Positions 51,231 to 60,512 of a stretch of 64,000 nucleotides of DNA are shown in pieces. The position numbers were made by a program, and so were the translations under genes. The stretch is from the NCBI RefSeq assembly GCF_900103875.1, contig NZ_LT629705.1, positions 5,961,001 through 6,025,000 of the forward strand, read 5' to 3'. Under the pieces are notes generated by a model that saw only the letters and a list, made by a program, of their open reading frames with translations, ran no database searches and had not been told where the DNA came from. The stretch's first letter is position 1, and every line of letters begins with the position of its first letter. This DNA is from Pseudomonas arsenicoxydans (GTDB taxonomy: Bacteria; Pseudomonadota; Gammaproteobacteria; Pseudomonadales; Pseudomonadaceae).

Positions 51231-51320
51231 AAAGATCGCAGCCTCGTTTTACTCGACAGCTCCTACACGGATCATGGTTTGCCTGTAGGAGCTGTCGAGT
51301 GAAACGAGGCTGCGATCTTT
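51231..51320. repeat. REP pair, GTAGGAGCTGTCGAG family
   Basis: Inverse copies AAAGATCGCAGCCTCG... (51231) and ...CGAGGCTGCGATCTTT (51320). It separates the ECF sigma upstream region from the end of the PhnD-like gene. Confidence 0.93.
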
Positions 51321-51324
51321 CGAC

Positions 51325-52116
51325 CTAGCGCAAAAGCCCATAACCCACTGCTTCAGCCTCTTGTTGATAGTCGAGTACCACCTGATAGTCGCTTTCAGTG
51401 GCCGGCAGCACTTCTTGCAGCCCCAGGATCTCAACGACATCAGGCAACTCTTCCAAGGCCTGATTCATCGCCTGACGCAGCTGCCCTGCTTGCTCATCGG
51501 TAACGCCGAACGCCGTGATGTATGGCAAGGTCGGGCTGAACGCGCTTCGGGCAACGACACGTAATCCGGCAACTTCTTGCTCGGCATGTCGCGCCAGATA
51601 GGCGAAGGTCACACTGTCGATGGCTGCCAGGTCCGCCCGATCTTCGCGCAGCCAGCGCAGGCTCTCGCGATGGCTGCCGCTGATGGCGACACTGGAAAAA
51701 AACTGTCCATCGCGATGCAGCGGCGCCAGGCGATGCCGCAACAGGTTCATGCCGCTGTTGGAGTCTTCGCCATTGATCACGCCCCGACTGTCGCGCCAGT
51801 CGGACAAAGTCCGCCGTGGATCATCGGCGCGGCTCAGGAGCAGGCTGCAATGATTGCCGCCGGTGCTGTCGGGGAGTTCGTAACGAGGGCGACCAATGAT
51901 CCGGACTTTGCCGCGCAACGCGGTCATCAGCGGATAGCCGCAGGTCTGGGTCAGCAGCAATTGCGGGGACAGCCAGAGCTCCATCAGCGACAGGCCTTCG
52001 GCGTTGAGTCGGGTGGTGCCCAGCTGCTCGATGATCTGCGTCAGCCACCGCTCGTTGGCCTGGCGGAGCGGCTCGGGGGCGACGTACATCAGTAGTTCAG
52101 CGTAATGGTGGGTCAT
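51325..52116 (-). CDS. PhnD-like phosphate/phosphonate substrate-binding-type protein
   Basis: 263 aa from ATG 52116 (MTHHYAELLMYVAPEPLRQA). Pattern of the PhnD/periplasmic-binding-like group: LSLMELWLSPQLLLTQTCGY then PLMTALRGKVRIIGRPRY, DWRDSRGVINGEDSNSGMNL, ISGSHRESLRWLREDRADLA then AIDSVTFAYLARH. There is no signal peptide, which is unusual; it may be cytoplasmic or need another start. No transporter partner is adjacent. Confidence 0.8.
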   Translation of the reverse strand: MTHHYAELLMYVAPEPLRQANERWLTQIIEQLGTTRLNAEGLSLMELWLSPQLLLTQTCGYPLMTALRGKVRIIGRPRYELPDSTGGNHCSLLLSRADDPRRTLSDWRDSRGVINGEDSNSGMNLLRHRLAPLHRDGQFFSSVAISGSHRESLRWLREDRADLAAIDSVTFAYLARHAEQEVAGLRVVARSAFSPTLPYITAFGVTDEQAGQLRQAMNQALEELPDVVEILGLQEVLPATESDYQVVLDYQQEAEAVGYGLLR

Positions 52117-52167
52117 ATCGGATTTTCCATACAATCACTTCCCCTGTGGGAGCGGGCGTATTCGCAA

Positions 52168-53109
52168 TCAGTGGAATGGGTGCCTCGGGCTATCGATGGC
52201 CCTCACTCCATGCTGTCGCCACAACTGCCCATAACCCTGCAGCACAAATCCGCCGCTGCGCGCCTGCCACTGCTCGCGACGTGCGCGGTAGGCCCGGGGC
52301 AAGTCGTACCAAGGCAAACCCGGCAAGTCGTGGTGCACCAGGTGAAGATTGAGGTTCAGGAACAGCCAGCGCCATGGCCAGGCAGCTTCATTGAGGACAG
52401 TGCGCTGCTCGGGTTGTGCATGCGGACGGTGTTCATAGTAGGAGCGAATCATGGCAATCGATAGCGCCGGCACACTGATCAGCAACAGGTAATGCCACAC
52501 CGGCAGGACGCTGTAGCGCGCGATGAAGATCAGCATCAGCAACGTCAATGCACCGTGGGTCAGCCACATGAACCAGGCCTGTCGTTCAGCCTTTTTCAGA
52601 CGTTGCAGTTCTTCGCGCGCCAGCGCCAGCAAGGCCAGTGGCGCGCCCAGCAGGAAGCGTCCGAGTACGGTTTTGTTCAGCCAGTGCAGGCTTTGTTCAA
52701 AAAGCGAACTGCCCTGCCACCGCTCGGCCGTGAGGTAACGACTTTCCGGATCGCGACCGGGAATGGTCAAATCTTCGTCGCGGTGATGCAGCAAATGGCT
52801 GTCACGGTAAAGGGTGTAGGGATACCAGACGGCGAATGGCGCATAGCCGAGGATTTTATTGAGCAATGGCCAACGGGTCGGATGCCCGTGCAGCAATTCG
52901 TGCTGCACCGACAACCACAGCACCACCAGCGGAATGAGCAGCAATGTGCTCAACCACACCCCCAACCGATCACTCGCCAGGACCAGGCTGAACCAGCCGC
53001 CATACACGCCGATCAGCAACAGCCAGGTCGGCCACTCGGTGCGAGCGGTCAGGCGTTGGCGCAGGGTTTCGATTTCTTCTCGATGGGCAATATCGAAGTA
53101 ATGGGACAT
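52168..53109 (-). CDS. Membrane fatty acid desaturase
   Basis: 313 aa from ATG 53109 (MSHYFDIAH); an upstream extension of the frame runs into the REP. Three His boxes bind the di-iron centre: QHELLHGHPTRW (H-x-x-x-H-x-H-type), LLHHRDED (H-H) and LHLVHHDLPGLPWY (H-x-x-H-H). About four membrane helices. It introduces a double bond in lipids or a related modification; it is near the group of alkane/fatty acid hydroxylase-desaturases. The substrate is unknown. Confidence 0.92.
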   Translation of the reverse strand: MSHYFDIAHREEIETLRQRLTARTEWPTWLLLIGVYGGWFSLVLASDRLGVWLSTLLLIPLVVLWLSVQHELLHGHPTRWPLLNKILGYAPFAVWYPYTLYRDSHLLHHRDEDLTIPGRDPESRYLTAERWQGSSLFEQSLHWLNKTVLGRFLLGAPLALLALAREELQRLKKAERQAWFMWLTHGALTLLMLIFIARYSVLPVWHYLLLISVPALSIAMIRSYYEHRPHAQPEQRTVLNEAAWPWRWLFLNLNLHLVHHDLPGLPWYDLPRAYRARREQWQARSGGFVLQGYGQLWRQHGVRAIDSPRHPFH

Positions 53110-53181
53110 GGCGTTGCTCAGATCGGGGGACCAGTCCCCTTCTGTGCAATGGCGCAGGGAAATCTTGCAGATTATTTTGAC

Positions 53182-53283
53182 GATCGTTCCCACGCTCTGC
53201 GTGGGAATGCCTCTAGGGACGCTCTGCGTCCAGTGACGCGGAGCGTCACGGGCTGCATTCCCACGCAGAGCGTGGGAACGATC
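53182..53283. repeat. GTTCCCACGCTCTGCGTGGGAA repeat, nested palindromes
   Basis: GATCGTTCCCACGCTCTGCG at the left is the inverse of CGCAGAGCGTGGGAACGATC at the right (end 53283). The interior has two more dyads: GACGCTCTGCGTC and GTGACGCGGAGCGTCAC. A third REP-like family, distinct from the other two in the window. Confidence 0.92.
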
Positions 53284-53300
53284 AACCAATCAACACGGGA

Positions 53301-53411
53301 TCAATGGCCGAACACATCCACCTTCTTGGCCTTCTTGTCCGCGCGCTTCTCATCAGCGGTTTTCGCCGGTTTTTTCTTTGCTGCTTTCTTTGAATCCATG
53401 CCTTTGGCCAT
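53301..53411 (-). CDS. Very small Lys/Ala-rich basic protein
   Basis: 36 aa from ATG 53411, with GGAG/TAGG upstream. The sequence is dominated by Lys, Ala and Asp (KKAAKKKPAKTADEKRADKK), highly basic and probably unstructured, so nucleic-acid or ribosome association is possible. A longer frame to 53570 exists but overlaps the divergent gene's start. No function is known to me. Confidence 0.6.
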   Translation of the reverse strand: MAKGMDSKKAAKKKPAKTADEKRADKKAKKVDVFGH

Positions 53412-53514
53412 GATACCTACTCCACTCATACGGGATGTGAGATCAGGTATACACCTATCACAGCGCTCGTGTTCTTTTATAATCGCCCGCTTTGCGCACT
53501 GACAGTCCACGACC

Positions 53515-53931
53515 ATGCCCGACACCCAGTACACCTTGCTCGACGAGCCTTTGTGGCCCTTGATGAACAAATTTTATCGCGTCCACCAATCGTCGATGAA
53601 AGCCGTGCGCGACGCTCAATTGTGGGTCGCAAGGCGCGAGGGGATCATTGGCGCGCTGTGTTTGCGGCCAGTGGCGGACGGGCATTGGCTGACGGGGCTG
53701 TTCGTCGATCCGGCGTGTCGCGGACAAGGCATCGCTGGGGCGTTGATCGCCGAGGCGGTCAAGGATGTCGAAGGCCCGGTGTGGCTCTTTTGTCACCCGG
53801 ACCTGCGTGGCTTTTATGAACGTCACGGGTTCACCTTCGACCCCGCGTTGCCCTACTCGATGGCCGAACGTTTGAGCCGTTATGCGCGCAGCAAACCGAT
53901 GATCGCCATGGGTATGGAACTGGCCAGATAA
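53515..53931 (+). CDS. GNAT family N-acetyltransferase
   Basis: 138 aa from ATG 53515. Motif A: LTGLFVDPACRGQGIAGALI (R-x-x-G-x-A); motif B: DLRGFYERHGF. A compact single-domain GNAT; the substrate is unknown. An overlapping frame from 53469 in another phase is a shadow. Confidence 0.9.
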   Translation: MPDTQYTLLDEPLWPLMNKFYRVHQSSMKAVRDAQLWVARREGIIGALCLRPVADGHWLTGLFVDPACRGQGIAGALIAEAVKDVEGPVWLFCHPDLRGFYERHGFTFDPALPYSMAERLSRYARSKPMIAMGMELAR

Positions 53932-53986
53932 CGCGCTAAAGCCATATGAATAACAAATGTGGGAGCGAGCTTAAGGTGTTTTCGGA

Positions 53987-54526
53987 TCAGTCGTCGGCGT
54001 TCGGATCGAGGTCAGGAAACATGACTTCCGTGAAGCCAAATTTGCTGAAATCGGTAATCCGTGACGGGTACAACCGACCGATCAGGTGATCGCATTCATG
54101 CTGAACAACCCGCGCATGGAATCCCTCGGCGATCCGCACAATCGGCTGGCCCTTGGGGTCGAAACCTTCGTAGCGAATCTGCTGATAACGATCCACCGCG
54201 CCGCGCAGGCCAGGCACTGACAGGCAACCTTCGAAGCCCTCTTCCATCACCGGGCTCAACGGTGTGATCAAAGGATTGATCAGGATGGTCTGCGGCACCG
54301 CTTCAGCGTCCGGGTAGCGTTCGCTGTGCTCGAAGCCGAAGATCACCAGTTGCAGATCGACGCCGATCTGCGGCGCGGCCAGGCCGACGCCACCGACGGC
54401 CTCCATGGTCTGGAACATGTCATCGATCAGTTGCCACAGCTCAGGGCTGTCGAACATTTCGGCGGGGACCGGCGGAGCAATGCGCAGCAGGCGTTCATCG
54501 CCCATTTTCAGGATTTCACGGATCAT
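53987..54526 (-). CDS. def: Peptide deformylase
   Basis: 179 aa. It removes the formyl group from new N-formyl-Met proteins. All three metal motifs are present: [18 protein letters not shown] (metal Cys) and HECDHL (two metal His and the catalytic Glu). The gene is not linked to fmt as the main def usually is, but overlaps a YihY/BrkB gene by ATGA, so it is probably a second deformylase copy. Confidence 0.95.
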   Translation of the reverse strand: MIREILKMGDERLLRIAPPVPAEMFDSPELWQLIDDMFQTMEAVGGVGLAAPQIGVDLQLVIFGFEHSERYPDAEAVPQTILINPLITPLSPVMEEGFEGCLSVPGLRGAVDRYQQIRYEGFDPKGQPIVRIAEGFHARVVQHECDHLIGRLYPSRITDFSKFGFTEVMFPDLDPNADD

Positions 54527-55479
54527 TTTATGACTTCATCAGTTTTCGGCTGGAGCGAGTGATCCCGAGCCAGTCCCGAAACGTGTTGTTTGGGTTCGTG
54601 ATCGAGTTCGCCGGGGACTTTTTCGCCATCATTCTTGCCCTCGGTCGACATGTGTTCGATCACTGCATTCATCTCCGCACCCAGCAACAGCACCGCCGCG
54701 GAAATGTAGAAGTACAGCAACAGCACAATGATCGCGCCGATACTGCCATACATGGCGTTGTAGTTGGCGAACTCCTTGACGTACAAACCAAATCCCACGG
54801 AGGCGCATATCCACACCACCACCGCCAGCACCGAGCCGGGGGTGATAAAGCGAAATTCCTGTTTAACGTCGGGCATGACGTAATAGATCAGCGCCACCGC
54901 CACCATCAGCAGAACCACGACCACCGGCCAGCGCACGATGGTCCAGAGCGTCACAATGAAGTCTTCGAGACCGACTTGCGCGGCGATCCAGCCCATCACT
55001 TGCGGCCCGAGCACCATCAACGCGGCGGCGATCAGCAGCATGCCGGCGATACCGACCGTGTAGATAATCGACAGCGGGATACGCTTCCACGCGGGCCGGC
55101 CTTCGACCACGTCGTAGGCGGCGTTCATCGCGCTCATCATCAACCGCACACCGGCCGACGCCGTCCACAGCGCAATCACGATACCAATCGACAGCAAACC
55201 ACCCTTGGACTGCTGCAACTGGTCAATGACCGGGTTCACCTGTTCCAGCGCCTGGGGCGGCAGGACCAGTTCCGATTGCAGGCGCAGCCAGGAAAAGAAG
55301 TCAGGTAAGTGCAGGAAACCGATCAGGGCGATCAAAAACAGGATGAAGGGAAACAGCGAGAACAGCATTTGATAGGCGAGCGCCGAGGCGTAGGTCGACA
55401 TCTCGTCGTCGATGAACTCGGTGACCGTGCGCACCATGACACGGTGCAGGCGCAGGCCTTTCATGTGAGGGAAAAACAT
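54523..55479 (-). CDS. YihY/BrkB-type inner-membrane protein
   Basis: 318 aa from ATG 55479, with AAAGGAGA upstream. Six membrane helices. Family pattern: [20 protein letters not shown] then [17 protein letters not shown], the [20 protein letters not shown] stretch, [20 protein letters not shown] and [20 protein letters not shown]. It was once called RNase BN; transport or envelope roles are suspected. It overlaps def by four bases. Confidence 0.92.
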   Translation of the reverse strand: MFFPHMKGLRLHRVMVRTVTEFIDDEMSTYASALAYQMLFSLFPFILFLIALIGFLHLPDFFSWLRLQSELVLPPQALEQVNPVIDQLQQSKGGLLSIGIVIALWTASAGVRLMMSAMNAAYDVVEGRPAWKRIPLSIIYTVGIAGMLLIAAALMVLGPQVMGWIAAQVGLEDFIVTLWTIVRWPVVVVLLMVAVALIYYVMPDVKQEFRFITPGSVLAVVVWICASVGFGLYVKEFANYNAMYGSIGAIIVLLLYFYISAAVLLLGAEMNAVIEHMSTEGKNDGEKVPGELDHEPKQHVSGLARDHSLQPKTDEVIK

Positions 55480-55653
55480 TAGCGTCTCCTTTCGCCGCAA
55501 TATGATGGGTTGGAGTAGTGGCGACTCAGGGGCCGTTTTCCAGATCAAATTAGCCTACTTGGCGTCTTTGAAACAATTTCCTTGTGCAAGTTCAGGGTGA
55601 CACAAAAACGGCCATCCTTGGATGGCCGTTCGTGTTGCTCATCAAAGGCCGGA

Positions 55654-55845
55654 TCAAGCCTTGTCGACGCCCTTTTTGATGGCGTCCTTGGCTTTACCGA
55701 CCGCTTGCTGGGCCTCGCCTTTCTTTTCCTGAATTTTGCCTTCGACTTGCAACTTGGTGTTGTCGGTCGCTTTGCCGACACCTTGCTTGACGTTGCCAGC
55801 TGCTTCGTTGGCCATGCCTTTTACTTTATCGCCAGTGCTGCTCAT
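55654..55845 (-). CDS. CsbD-like stress protein
   Basis: 63 aa. Near-repeat CsbD pattern: DKVKGMANEAAGNVKQGVGK then ATDNTKLQVEGKIQEKKGEA and QQAVGKAKDAIKKG. AGGAG precedes the ATG. Small hydrophilic helical proteins of this family rise under general stress; the molecular role is unknown. Confidence 0.93.
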   Translation of the reverse strand: MSSTGDKVKGMANEAAGNVKQGVGKATDNTKLQVEGKIQEKKGEAQQAVGKAKDAIKKGVDKA

Positions 55846-56045
55846 GGTGTTTCTCCTGTGAACAATTCAATGAGAAAAGTCGTTACATAAGGATTGACCG
55901 GAGGCTTTTGCACGGAGTTTCATTTATTTTCGGTCGTACATTTCATCGTTCAGTGCAGGTTAGGCTTTATGTTTGTCGACCAACCCCCGAGAATGCGCAA
56001 CGTATTCAGGCCATGGCGCTGAAGATCCAATCCCGTAGGAATGTT

Positions 56046-56423
56046 ATGAAACTCGATAAAAAGCAGGCCATTGCCCGCAGAAACCAGGAACTTGGCGGTG
56101 CTGTGCTTGGCGTCAACAACTGCCATTTCACCGAATTGAACCGCAATCGCAACATCTGGTGGTTCGATATACCGGTCGCGCGCCTGGCCATTGGTCAGTA
56201 CGAATGGGTTCACCTGCTGATGCACACGCCGGACACCGACGAACTGTTGCACCTGAAAGTGCCGACGGTGTTTCTGCGTGAAAAGCTCGAAGGCCTGGTG
56301 GTGCGCAATGAAGGCAAGCGCAAAGCCGCTTTAAGCCTGGAACTGAGCGCCGACAAGGACTCGTTCCTGCAGGACATGCGTCCGGCGGGCACCAACGTCA
56401 ATTTCGCGCCTTTCCGCCTCTGA
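56046..56423 (+). CDS. Small hypothetical protein
   Basis: 125 aa from ATG 56046 (MKLDKKQAIARRNQELGG), preceded by AGGAATGTT; the frame is open back to 55908 but without a better start. No signal peptide. Pattern: RNIWWFDIPVARLAIGQYEW, VHLLMHTPDTDELLHLKVPT then VFLREKLEGLVVRNEGKRKA. Not recognised. Codon use fits the core genes. It is followed by a terminator and converges on fadD1. Confidence 0.65.
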   Translation: MKLDKKQAIARRNQELGGAVLGVNNCHFTELNRNRNIWWFDIPVARLAIGQYEWVHLLMHTPDTDELLHLKVPTVFLREKLEGLVVRNEGKRKAALSLELSADKDSFLQDMRPAGTNVNFAPFRL

Positions 56424-56453
56424 TTAGAGCGTGGGAACGATCGGTCTGGTAAC

Positions 56454-56481
56454 AAAAAGCCCCGCATCTGCGGGGCTTTTT
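56454..56481. terminator. Bidirectional terminator between the small gene and fadD1
   Basis: AAAAAGCCCCGCA (56454-56466), two-base loop, TGCGGGGCTTTTT (56469-56481). It sits 6 bp past the fadD1 stop on the opposite strand. Confidence 0.95.
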
Positions 56482-56487
56482 GTTTGA

Positions 56488-58188
56488 TCAGGCGCCGACT
56501 TTCTTCACGCCCAACTTCTTCAACTCTTCGTCACGCAACTCGCGGCGCAGGATCTTGCCGACGTTGGTGGTCGGCAGCGCATCGCGGAACTCCACGGAGC
56601 GCGGAACCTTGTAGCCGGTCACGTTCGCACGCATGTGCTCCATCACCTGTTCCTTGGTCAATGTCACGCCCGGCTTGGCGACGACGAAAATCTTGATCGC
56701 CTCGCCCGACTTCTCGTCCGGCACACCGATGGCCGCGCATTGCAGCACGCCCGGCAGGGTTGCCAGCACGTCTTCGAGCTCGTTCGGGTAAACGTTGAAA
56801 CCGGAGACCAGGATCATGTCTTTCTTGCGATCGACGATGCGCATGTAGCCGTCCGGCTGGATCAGCGCGATGTCACCGGTCTTCAGCCAGCCTTCGCTGT
56901 CGAGGATTTCATCGGTGGCATCCTGGCGTTGCCAGTAGCCTTTCATGACCTGCGGCCCCTTCACGCACAGTTCGCCGATACTGCCCAGCGGCTGTTCAAC
57001 GCCGGCATCGTCGATGACTTTGCACACGGTCGATGGCACCGGAATACCGATGGTGCCGATCTGGATGTGCTGGATCGGGTTGACCGTGGCCACAGGGCTG
57101 GTTTCGGTCATGCCGTAACCTTCGCAGATGGCGCAACCGGTGACCGCTTTCCAGCGTTCGGCCGCAGCCAGTTGCAGAGCCATGCCGCCGGACAGGGTGA
57201 CTTTCAGTGCCGAGAAGTCCAGCTTGCGGAAGCCTTCGTTGTTGCACAGGGCCACAAACAACGTATTGAGCCCGACGAAGCCGCTGAATTTCCACTTCGA
57301 CAGTTCCTTGACCATCGCCGGCAAGTCGCGCGGGTTGCTGATCAGGATGTTGTGGTTGCCGATCAGCATCATTGCCATGCAATGAAAGGTGAAGGCATAG
57401 ATATGGTAAAGCGGCAGCGGCGTGATCAGGATCTCGCAGCCTTCGTTGAGGTTGGAGCCCATCAGCGCCTTGCACTGCAACATGTTCGCCACCAGGTTGC
57501 GGTGGGTCAGCATCGCGCCCTTGGCCACGCCGGTGGTGCCGCCGGTGTATTGCAGCACGGCGACGTCGCTGCTGGCCGGATTGGCTTCAGCCACGGGCTG
57601 GCCGTGGCCCTTGCTCAGTACATGGTTGAACTTGACGGCCTTGGGCAAGTGATACGCCGGGACCATCTTCTTCACATACTTGATGACACTGTTGACCAGC
57701 AGGCGCTTGAGCGGTGGCAGCAAGTCCGCCACTTCGGTCACGATCACGTGCTTGACGCCGGTTTTGGGCACGACGATTTCAGCCAGGTGCGCCATGTTGG
57801 CCAGGCAGACCAGGGCTTTGGCACCGGAATCGTTGAATTGGTGTTCCATTTCCCGCGCGGTGTACAGCGGGTTGGTGTTGACCACGATCAGCCCGGCGCG
57901 AATGGCACCGAACACAGCGACCGGGTACTGCAATACGTTGGGCAATTGCACGGCGATTCGATCGCCCGGCTGCAAGTCGGTATGCTGTTGCAGGTAAGCG
58001 GCAAAGGCACCGGACAATTCATACAGCTCACCGTAGGTGATTGTCTTGCCCAGGTTGCTGAAAGCCGGCTTGTCAGCGAAGCGTTGGCAGGATCGTTTCA
58101 ACACTGCCTGAATATTCGGATACTCGTCTGGATTGATTTCGGCAGCAATCCCAGCAGGGTACTTATCCTTCCAAAAGTCTTCGTTCAT
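56488..58188 (-). CDS. fadD1: Long-chain fatty acid CoA ligase FadD1
   Basis: 566 aa. It makes acyl-CoA from fatty acid, ATP and CoA at the inner membrane, the entry to beta-oxidation. Adenylate-forming motifs: P-loop-like YTGGTTGVAKGAMLTHR (214-230), GYGMTETSPVATV, GWLKTGDIALIQPDG, RKKDMILVSGFNVYPNE (hinge and FACS region) and KVPRSVEFRDALPTTNVGKI with the catalytic Lys near the end. The tandem order with the next gene, hydrolase and MaoC matches the fadD1-fadD2 locus known from P. aeruginosa. Confidence 0.95.
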   Translation of the reverse strand: MNEDFWKDKYPAGIAAEINPDEYPNIQAVLKRSCQRFADKPAFSNLGKTITYGELYELSGAFAAYLQQHTDLQPGDRIAVQLPNVLQYPVAVFGAIRAGLIVVNTNPLYTAREMEHQFNDSGAKALVCLANMAHLAEIVVPKTGVKHVIVTEVADLLPPLKRLLVNSVIKYVKKMVPAYHLPKAVKFNHVLSKGHGQPVAEANPASSDVAVLQYTGGTTGVAKGAMLTHRNLVANMLQCKALMGSNLNEGCEILITPLPLYHIYAFTFHCMAMMLIGNHNILISNPRDLPAMVKELSKWKFSGFVGLNTLFVALCNNEGFRKLDFSALKVTLSGGMALQLAAAERWKAVTGCAICEGYGMTETSPVATVNPIQHIQIGTIGIPVPSTVCKVIDDAGVEQPLGSIGELCVKGPQVMKGYWQRQDATDEILDSEGWLKTGDIALIQPDGYMRIVDRKKDMILVSGFNVYPNELEDVLATLPGVLQCAAIGVPDEKSGEAIKIFVVAKPGVTLTKEQVMEHMRANVTGYKVPRSVEFRDALPTTNVGKILRRELRDEELKKLGVKKVGA

Positions 58189-58581
58189 GGAAGCCCACTC
58201 CTCAGCAACGCGAATTCTTCACCGCATTTGATGCGATTATTATTGGTGTGTGTTTTTTATAGTGTCTTTTGTTGGTGAGTCTGGCTTTTTACTAGGCCGA
58301 GAGGTCACAAAGCGCGCCGAGAGTAGCAGCTTTGCCAAGGGTCGACCAGAGCCAAAAGCGGCCTCTACAGTCACTTTAATGACTCAAGAATAGCAAGCGG
58401 TCATTTTAGAGCAAAAATTCTATAGCTCCTTGGAAGCCCCGTAAATTGGGGCTTTAGTCCCTAAAAGCATCGCGGGCAAGCCCGCTCCTACGTTCAGTAC
58501 CGGTCACAAAATAAGTGAACGGCGCGAAACTTGTGGGAGCGGGCTTGCCCGCGATCCGCGCGAAGCGCGGCCATTCATCGA
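58189..58581. other. Gap between fadD1 and fadD2
   Basis: It contains the fadD1 promoter region, AT-rich around 58230-58270, and a REP pair at 58467-58556. No gene or recognisable operator such as a PsrA-type site stood out. Confidence 0.5.
58467..58556. repeat. REP pair, GTGGGAGCGGGCTTGCCCGCGATC family
   Basis: CATCGCGGGCAAGCCCGCTC at the left and its inverse (TTGTGGGAGCGGGCTTGCCC then GCGATC) at the right, 26 bp before the fadD2 stop. Confidence 0.93.
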
Positions 58582-60270
58582 TCAAGCGATATCGCGCAAC
58601 TCCCGCCGCAGAATCTTGCCCACCGGCGTCATCGGCAACGACTCACGCAAGACAATGTGCTTGGGCACTTTGTACGCCGTGAAGTTTTCCTTGCAGTAGG
58701 CCTTCAGCTCTTCGAGGCTGACCCCCGACTCGCGGGCCACCACAAACAACTTCACCGCCTCCCCCGAACGCTCGTCCGGCACGCCGATCACCGCGCAGTT
58801 GGCGACCTTGGGGTGAGCCATTACCACGTCTTCGATCTCGTTCGGATACACGTTGAAACCCGAAACGATGATCATGTCTTTCTTGCGATCGACGATGCGC
58901 ACGAAACCGTCCGGGTCAATCACAGCAACATCACCGGATTTGAACCAGCCCTCGGCATCCAGCACTTCGGCGGTGGCTTCGGGCTTGTTCCAGTAACCCT
59001 TCATGACCTGCGGGCCTTTGATGCACAGTTCGCCGCGCTCGCCCAAGGCCTGCTCGACGCCTTCGTCGTTGATCACTTTCAGCGTGGTGCCCGGCACCGG
59101 CAGGCCGACCGTGCCGATCCGCGACTTGTCGCCATACGGGTTGGTGCACGCCACCGGTGAGGTTTCGGTCAGGCCGTAACCTTCGGTGATGCGGCAACCG
59201 GTGAGCTTTTCCCAGCGCTCGGCGGTGGCCTTGACCAGTGCAGTCCCGCCGGAATTGGTGAGTTTGAGGCTGGAGAAATCCAGGGACTTGAAGTCCGGAT
59301 GGTCCATCAGCGCGACGAACAGCGTGTTGAGCCCCAGCAATGCCGAGAACCGCCAGTTCTTCAGCTCCTTGATGAACGCGCCGATGTCCCGTGGATTAGT
59401 AATCAGCACGTTGTGGTTGCCGGTGACCATCATGCACATGCAGTTCGCCGTGAAAGCATAGATGTGGTACAGCGGCAACGGCGCGATCATCACTTCCTGC
59501 CCTTCACGCAGCAGCGGCTGACCGTCGGTGCCGAATTGCCCAAGACAAGCCCGTGCCTGCTGCATGTTAGCGACCAGGTTGCCGTGGCTCAGCATCGCCC
59601 CCTTGGCCAGACCGGTGGTGCCGCCGGTGTATTGCAGCACCGCGATGTCGTCGAGGCCGACTTTCAGCGGCTTGATGCCCAAGCCCCGGCCCAGACGCAA
59701 CGCGCTCTTGAAAGAAATGGCCTGCGGCAATGAATACGCCGGGACCATCTTCTTGACCTTGCTCACCATCGTATTGACCAGCCAGCCCTTGGCGCCGGGC
59801 ATCAGGTCACCCATCTTCGCTTCAATCAGGTACTGGATGTCGGTGTCGGGCAGCACTTCCTGGACCTTCTTCCCGAACACGTTCAGATACACCAGCGCCC
59901 GGGCACCGGAGTCCTTGAATTGATGGCGCATCTCCCGCGCGGTGTACAGCGGGTTGGTGTTGACTACGATCAGCCCGGCGCGCAAGGCGCCGAACACGGC
60001 AATCGGATAATGCAGGACGTTGGGCATCTGCACCGCAATGCGATCCCCCGGCACCAGGTCGGTGTGGGCTTGCAGGTAGCCGGCGAACGCCAGGCTGTGG
60101 CGTTCCAGTTCGGCGTAGGTCAGGGTCACGCCCATGCTGCTGAACGCGGGACGATCAGCGAATTTCTTGCAGGAACGCTCGAACACCTCAAGCACCGACT
60201 TGTAGGCCCCAAGGTCAATATCCAGGGGCACGCCGGCCGGGCGTTTGTCATTCCAGAAATCAGGTTGCAT
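58582..60270 (-). CDS. fadD2: Long-chain fatty acid CoA ligase FadD2
   Basis: 562 aa, a close paralogue of FadD1. Motifs: YTGGTTGLAKGAML, GYGLTETSPVACT, GWFKSGDVAVIDPDG, RKKDMIIVSGFNVYPNE and KVPKHIVLRESLPMTPVGKI with the catalytic Lys. It is the first of the tandem pair, next to the hydrolase. In P. aeruginosa the two copies differ in chain-length preference and regulation; that is known for the family, not visible here. Confidence 0.95.
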   Translation of the reverse strand: MQPDFWNDKRPAGVPLDIDLGAYKSVLEVFERSCKKFADRPAFSSMGVTLTYAELERHSLAFAGYLQAHTDLVPGDRIAVQMPNVLHYPIAVFGALRAGLIVVNTNPLYTAREMRHQFKDSGARALVYLNVFGKKVQEVLPDTDIQYLIEAKMGDLMPGAKGWLVNTMVSKVKKMVPAYSLPQAISFKSALRLGRGLGIKPLKVGLDDIAVLQYTGGTTGLAKGAMLSHGNLVANMQQARACLGQFGTDGQPLLREGQEVMIAPLPLYHIYAFTANCMCMMVTGNHNVLITNPRDIGAFIKELKNWRFSALLGLNTLFVALMDHPDFKSLDFSSLKLTNSGGTALVKATAERWEKLTGCRITEGYGLTETSPVACTNPYGDKSRIGTVGLPVPGTTLKVINDEGVEQALGERGELCIKGPQVMKGYWNKPEATAEVLDAEGWFKSGDVAVIDPDGFVRIVDRKKDMIIVSGFNVYPNEIEDVVMAHPKVANCAVIGVPDERSGEAVKLFVVARESGVSLEELKAYCKENFTAYKVPKHIVLRESLPMTPVGKILRRELRDIA

Positions 60271-60512
60271 TGTTCTTGTCCTCTTTACCTGAACCTATCC
60301 GGGGCCGCGTTTCTGTCCTTTCAAAAACAAAAAACGAAAGGCGGAGCTCCACGGACACTAGCAGCTATGACGAATCAGGCAAATACGACAGGCACCGTCA
60401 TTGATTATGTGAATCTTCCAGCCGTGGCGTGGCCTGATCAGACGGCAACCGCGGGATGCGCTATACAATGCAGCGACGCCCATGCAATGCAGCCCCATGC
60501 AAAGGAATCGCC

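Noticed and set aside
53469..53819. 116-codon frame overlapping the acetyltransferase
   Set aside because: The frame from 53515 carries the GNAT motifs; this one is out of phase with it.
56635..58278. 547-codon open frame antisense to fadD1
   Set aside because: Shadow frame; fadD1 motifs are complete on the minus strand.
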